A DNA stretch of 64,000 nt from CAZQHK01 sp964593455. Lineage in GTDB: Bacteria > Muiribacteriota > CAYSPT01. Below are positions 63,896 to 64,000 of the stretch, one piece after another (the first letter of the stretch is position 1; every line of letters starts with the position of its first letter). The notes beneath the pieces were generated by a model. It was not told where the DNA came from, did no database searches, and saw nothing but the letters and a program-made list of their open reading frames with translations. The position numbers and the translations under genes are program-made. The stretch covers positions 62,001 to 126,000 of the forward strand of contig CAZQHK010000004.1 in assembly GCA_964593455.1 (NCBI GenBank), given 5' to 3'.

Positions 63896-64000
63896 CTACA
63901 AATCAAGCGGCTGGTTGCGCTTAAACATCAGGGGAGCCAGGTAGGCGGCCAGCGGTCGGTAGATTGTTCCCTGTTCCGCGTAGAAGTTGGGGAAAGCACC
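63896..64000 (-). CDS. C-terminal end of an unknown protein (partial)
   Basis: The minus strand is open from the right edge to TAG at 63898-63896 and reads FPNFYAEQGTIYRPLAAYL ... FKRNQPLDL. Too short to identify. The 71 bases between it and tRNA-Ser(GCT) hold nothing recognised. Confidence 0.5.
   Translation of the reverse strand, partial: GAFPNFYAEQGTIYRPLAAYLAPLMFKRNQPLDL

Overview
The window looks like part of a metagenome-assembled scaffold from an uncultured, probably anaerobic, diderm bacterium of moderate GC. Two 100-N gaps interrupt it. Fermentative metabolism is indicated by acetate kinase and a full-length pyruvate:ferredoxin oxidoreductase. A Gram-negative type envelope is indicated by an O-antigen ABC exporter (Wzm/Wzt), GDP-sugar enzymes and an O-antigen-ligase-like protein. 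A long SRP RNA that keeps its Alu domain, and the order tadA - tRNA-Ser - SRP RNA - dnaX - ybaB - recR, resemble Firmicutes and some deep-branching phyla rather than Proteobacteria. I cannot assign a phylum.

Layout. 1-3104: HEAT-repeat protein (cut by the left edge), a Cys-rich protein, ackA and a small membrane protein. 3268-5424: a membrane GAF/SpoIIE-like protein whose phosphatase site looks dead. 5425-22234: surface-glycan cluster (NeuB-like synthase, O-antigen ligase-TPR, sulfotransferase, Wzt/Wzm, Gmd, GDP-fucose-synthase-like enzyme, methyltransferases, glycosyltransferases, radical SAM protein, LMW tyrosine phosphatase). 22235-24303: repeat-rich stretch holding an AbrB/FliG_C fusion and a YbjQ-type protein. 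24304-31039: DHH-CBS-CCA-adding enzyme, cold-shock protein and a probable cyclic-di-GMP pair (GGDEF-TPR, STAS-PilZ). 31284-37148: nifJ, FGE-like, TPR and FxsA proteins. 37340-40780: a very large divergent DHH/DHHA1 protein whose DHH domain is split by an insertion of about 390 residues.

41139-58140 is one long same-strand block. It joins a pilin, pyrimidine-nucleoside phosphorylase, thymidine kinase, two PfkB kinases, MTA phosphorylase-like enzyme, adenosine deaminase, a membrane Cas4-like protein, a free-standing ComEC-type metallo-beta-lactamase, a ComEA-like protein with at least six ComEA units, ComEC with a degenerate nuclease domain, and a PilC/GspF protein. I read this as a DNA-uptake and nucleoside-salvage locus, which is inference from content and order.

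58329-64000 holds a GT4 glycosyltransferase, recR, ybaB, dnaX (with a slippery heptamer in the correct phase), SRP RNA, four tRNAs and tadA. A dispersed intergenic repeat (three full copies, one cut by an assembly gap, several fragments) and two long palindromic elements are scattered through the window.
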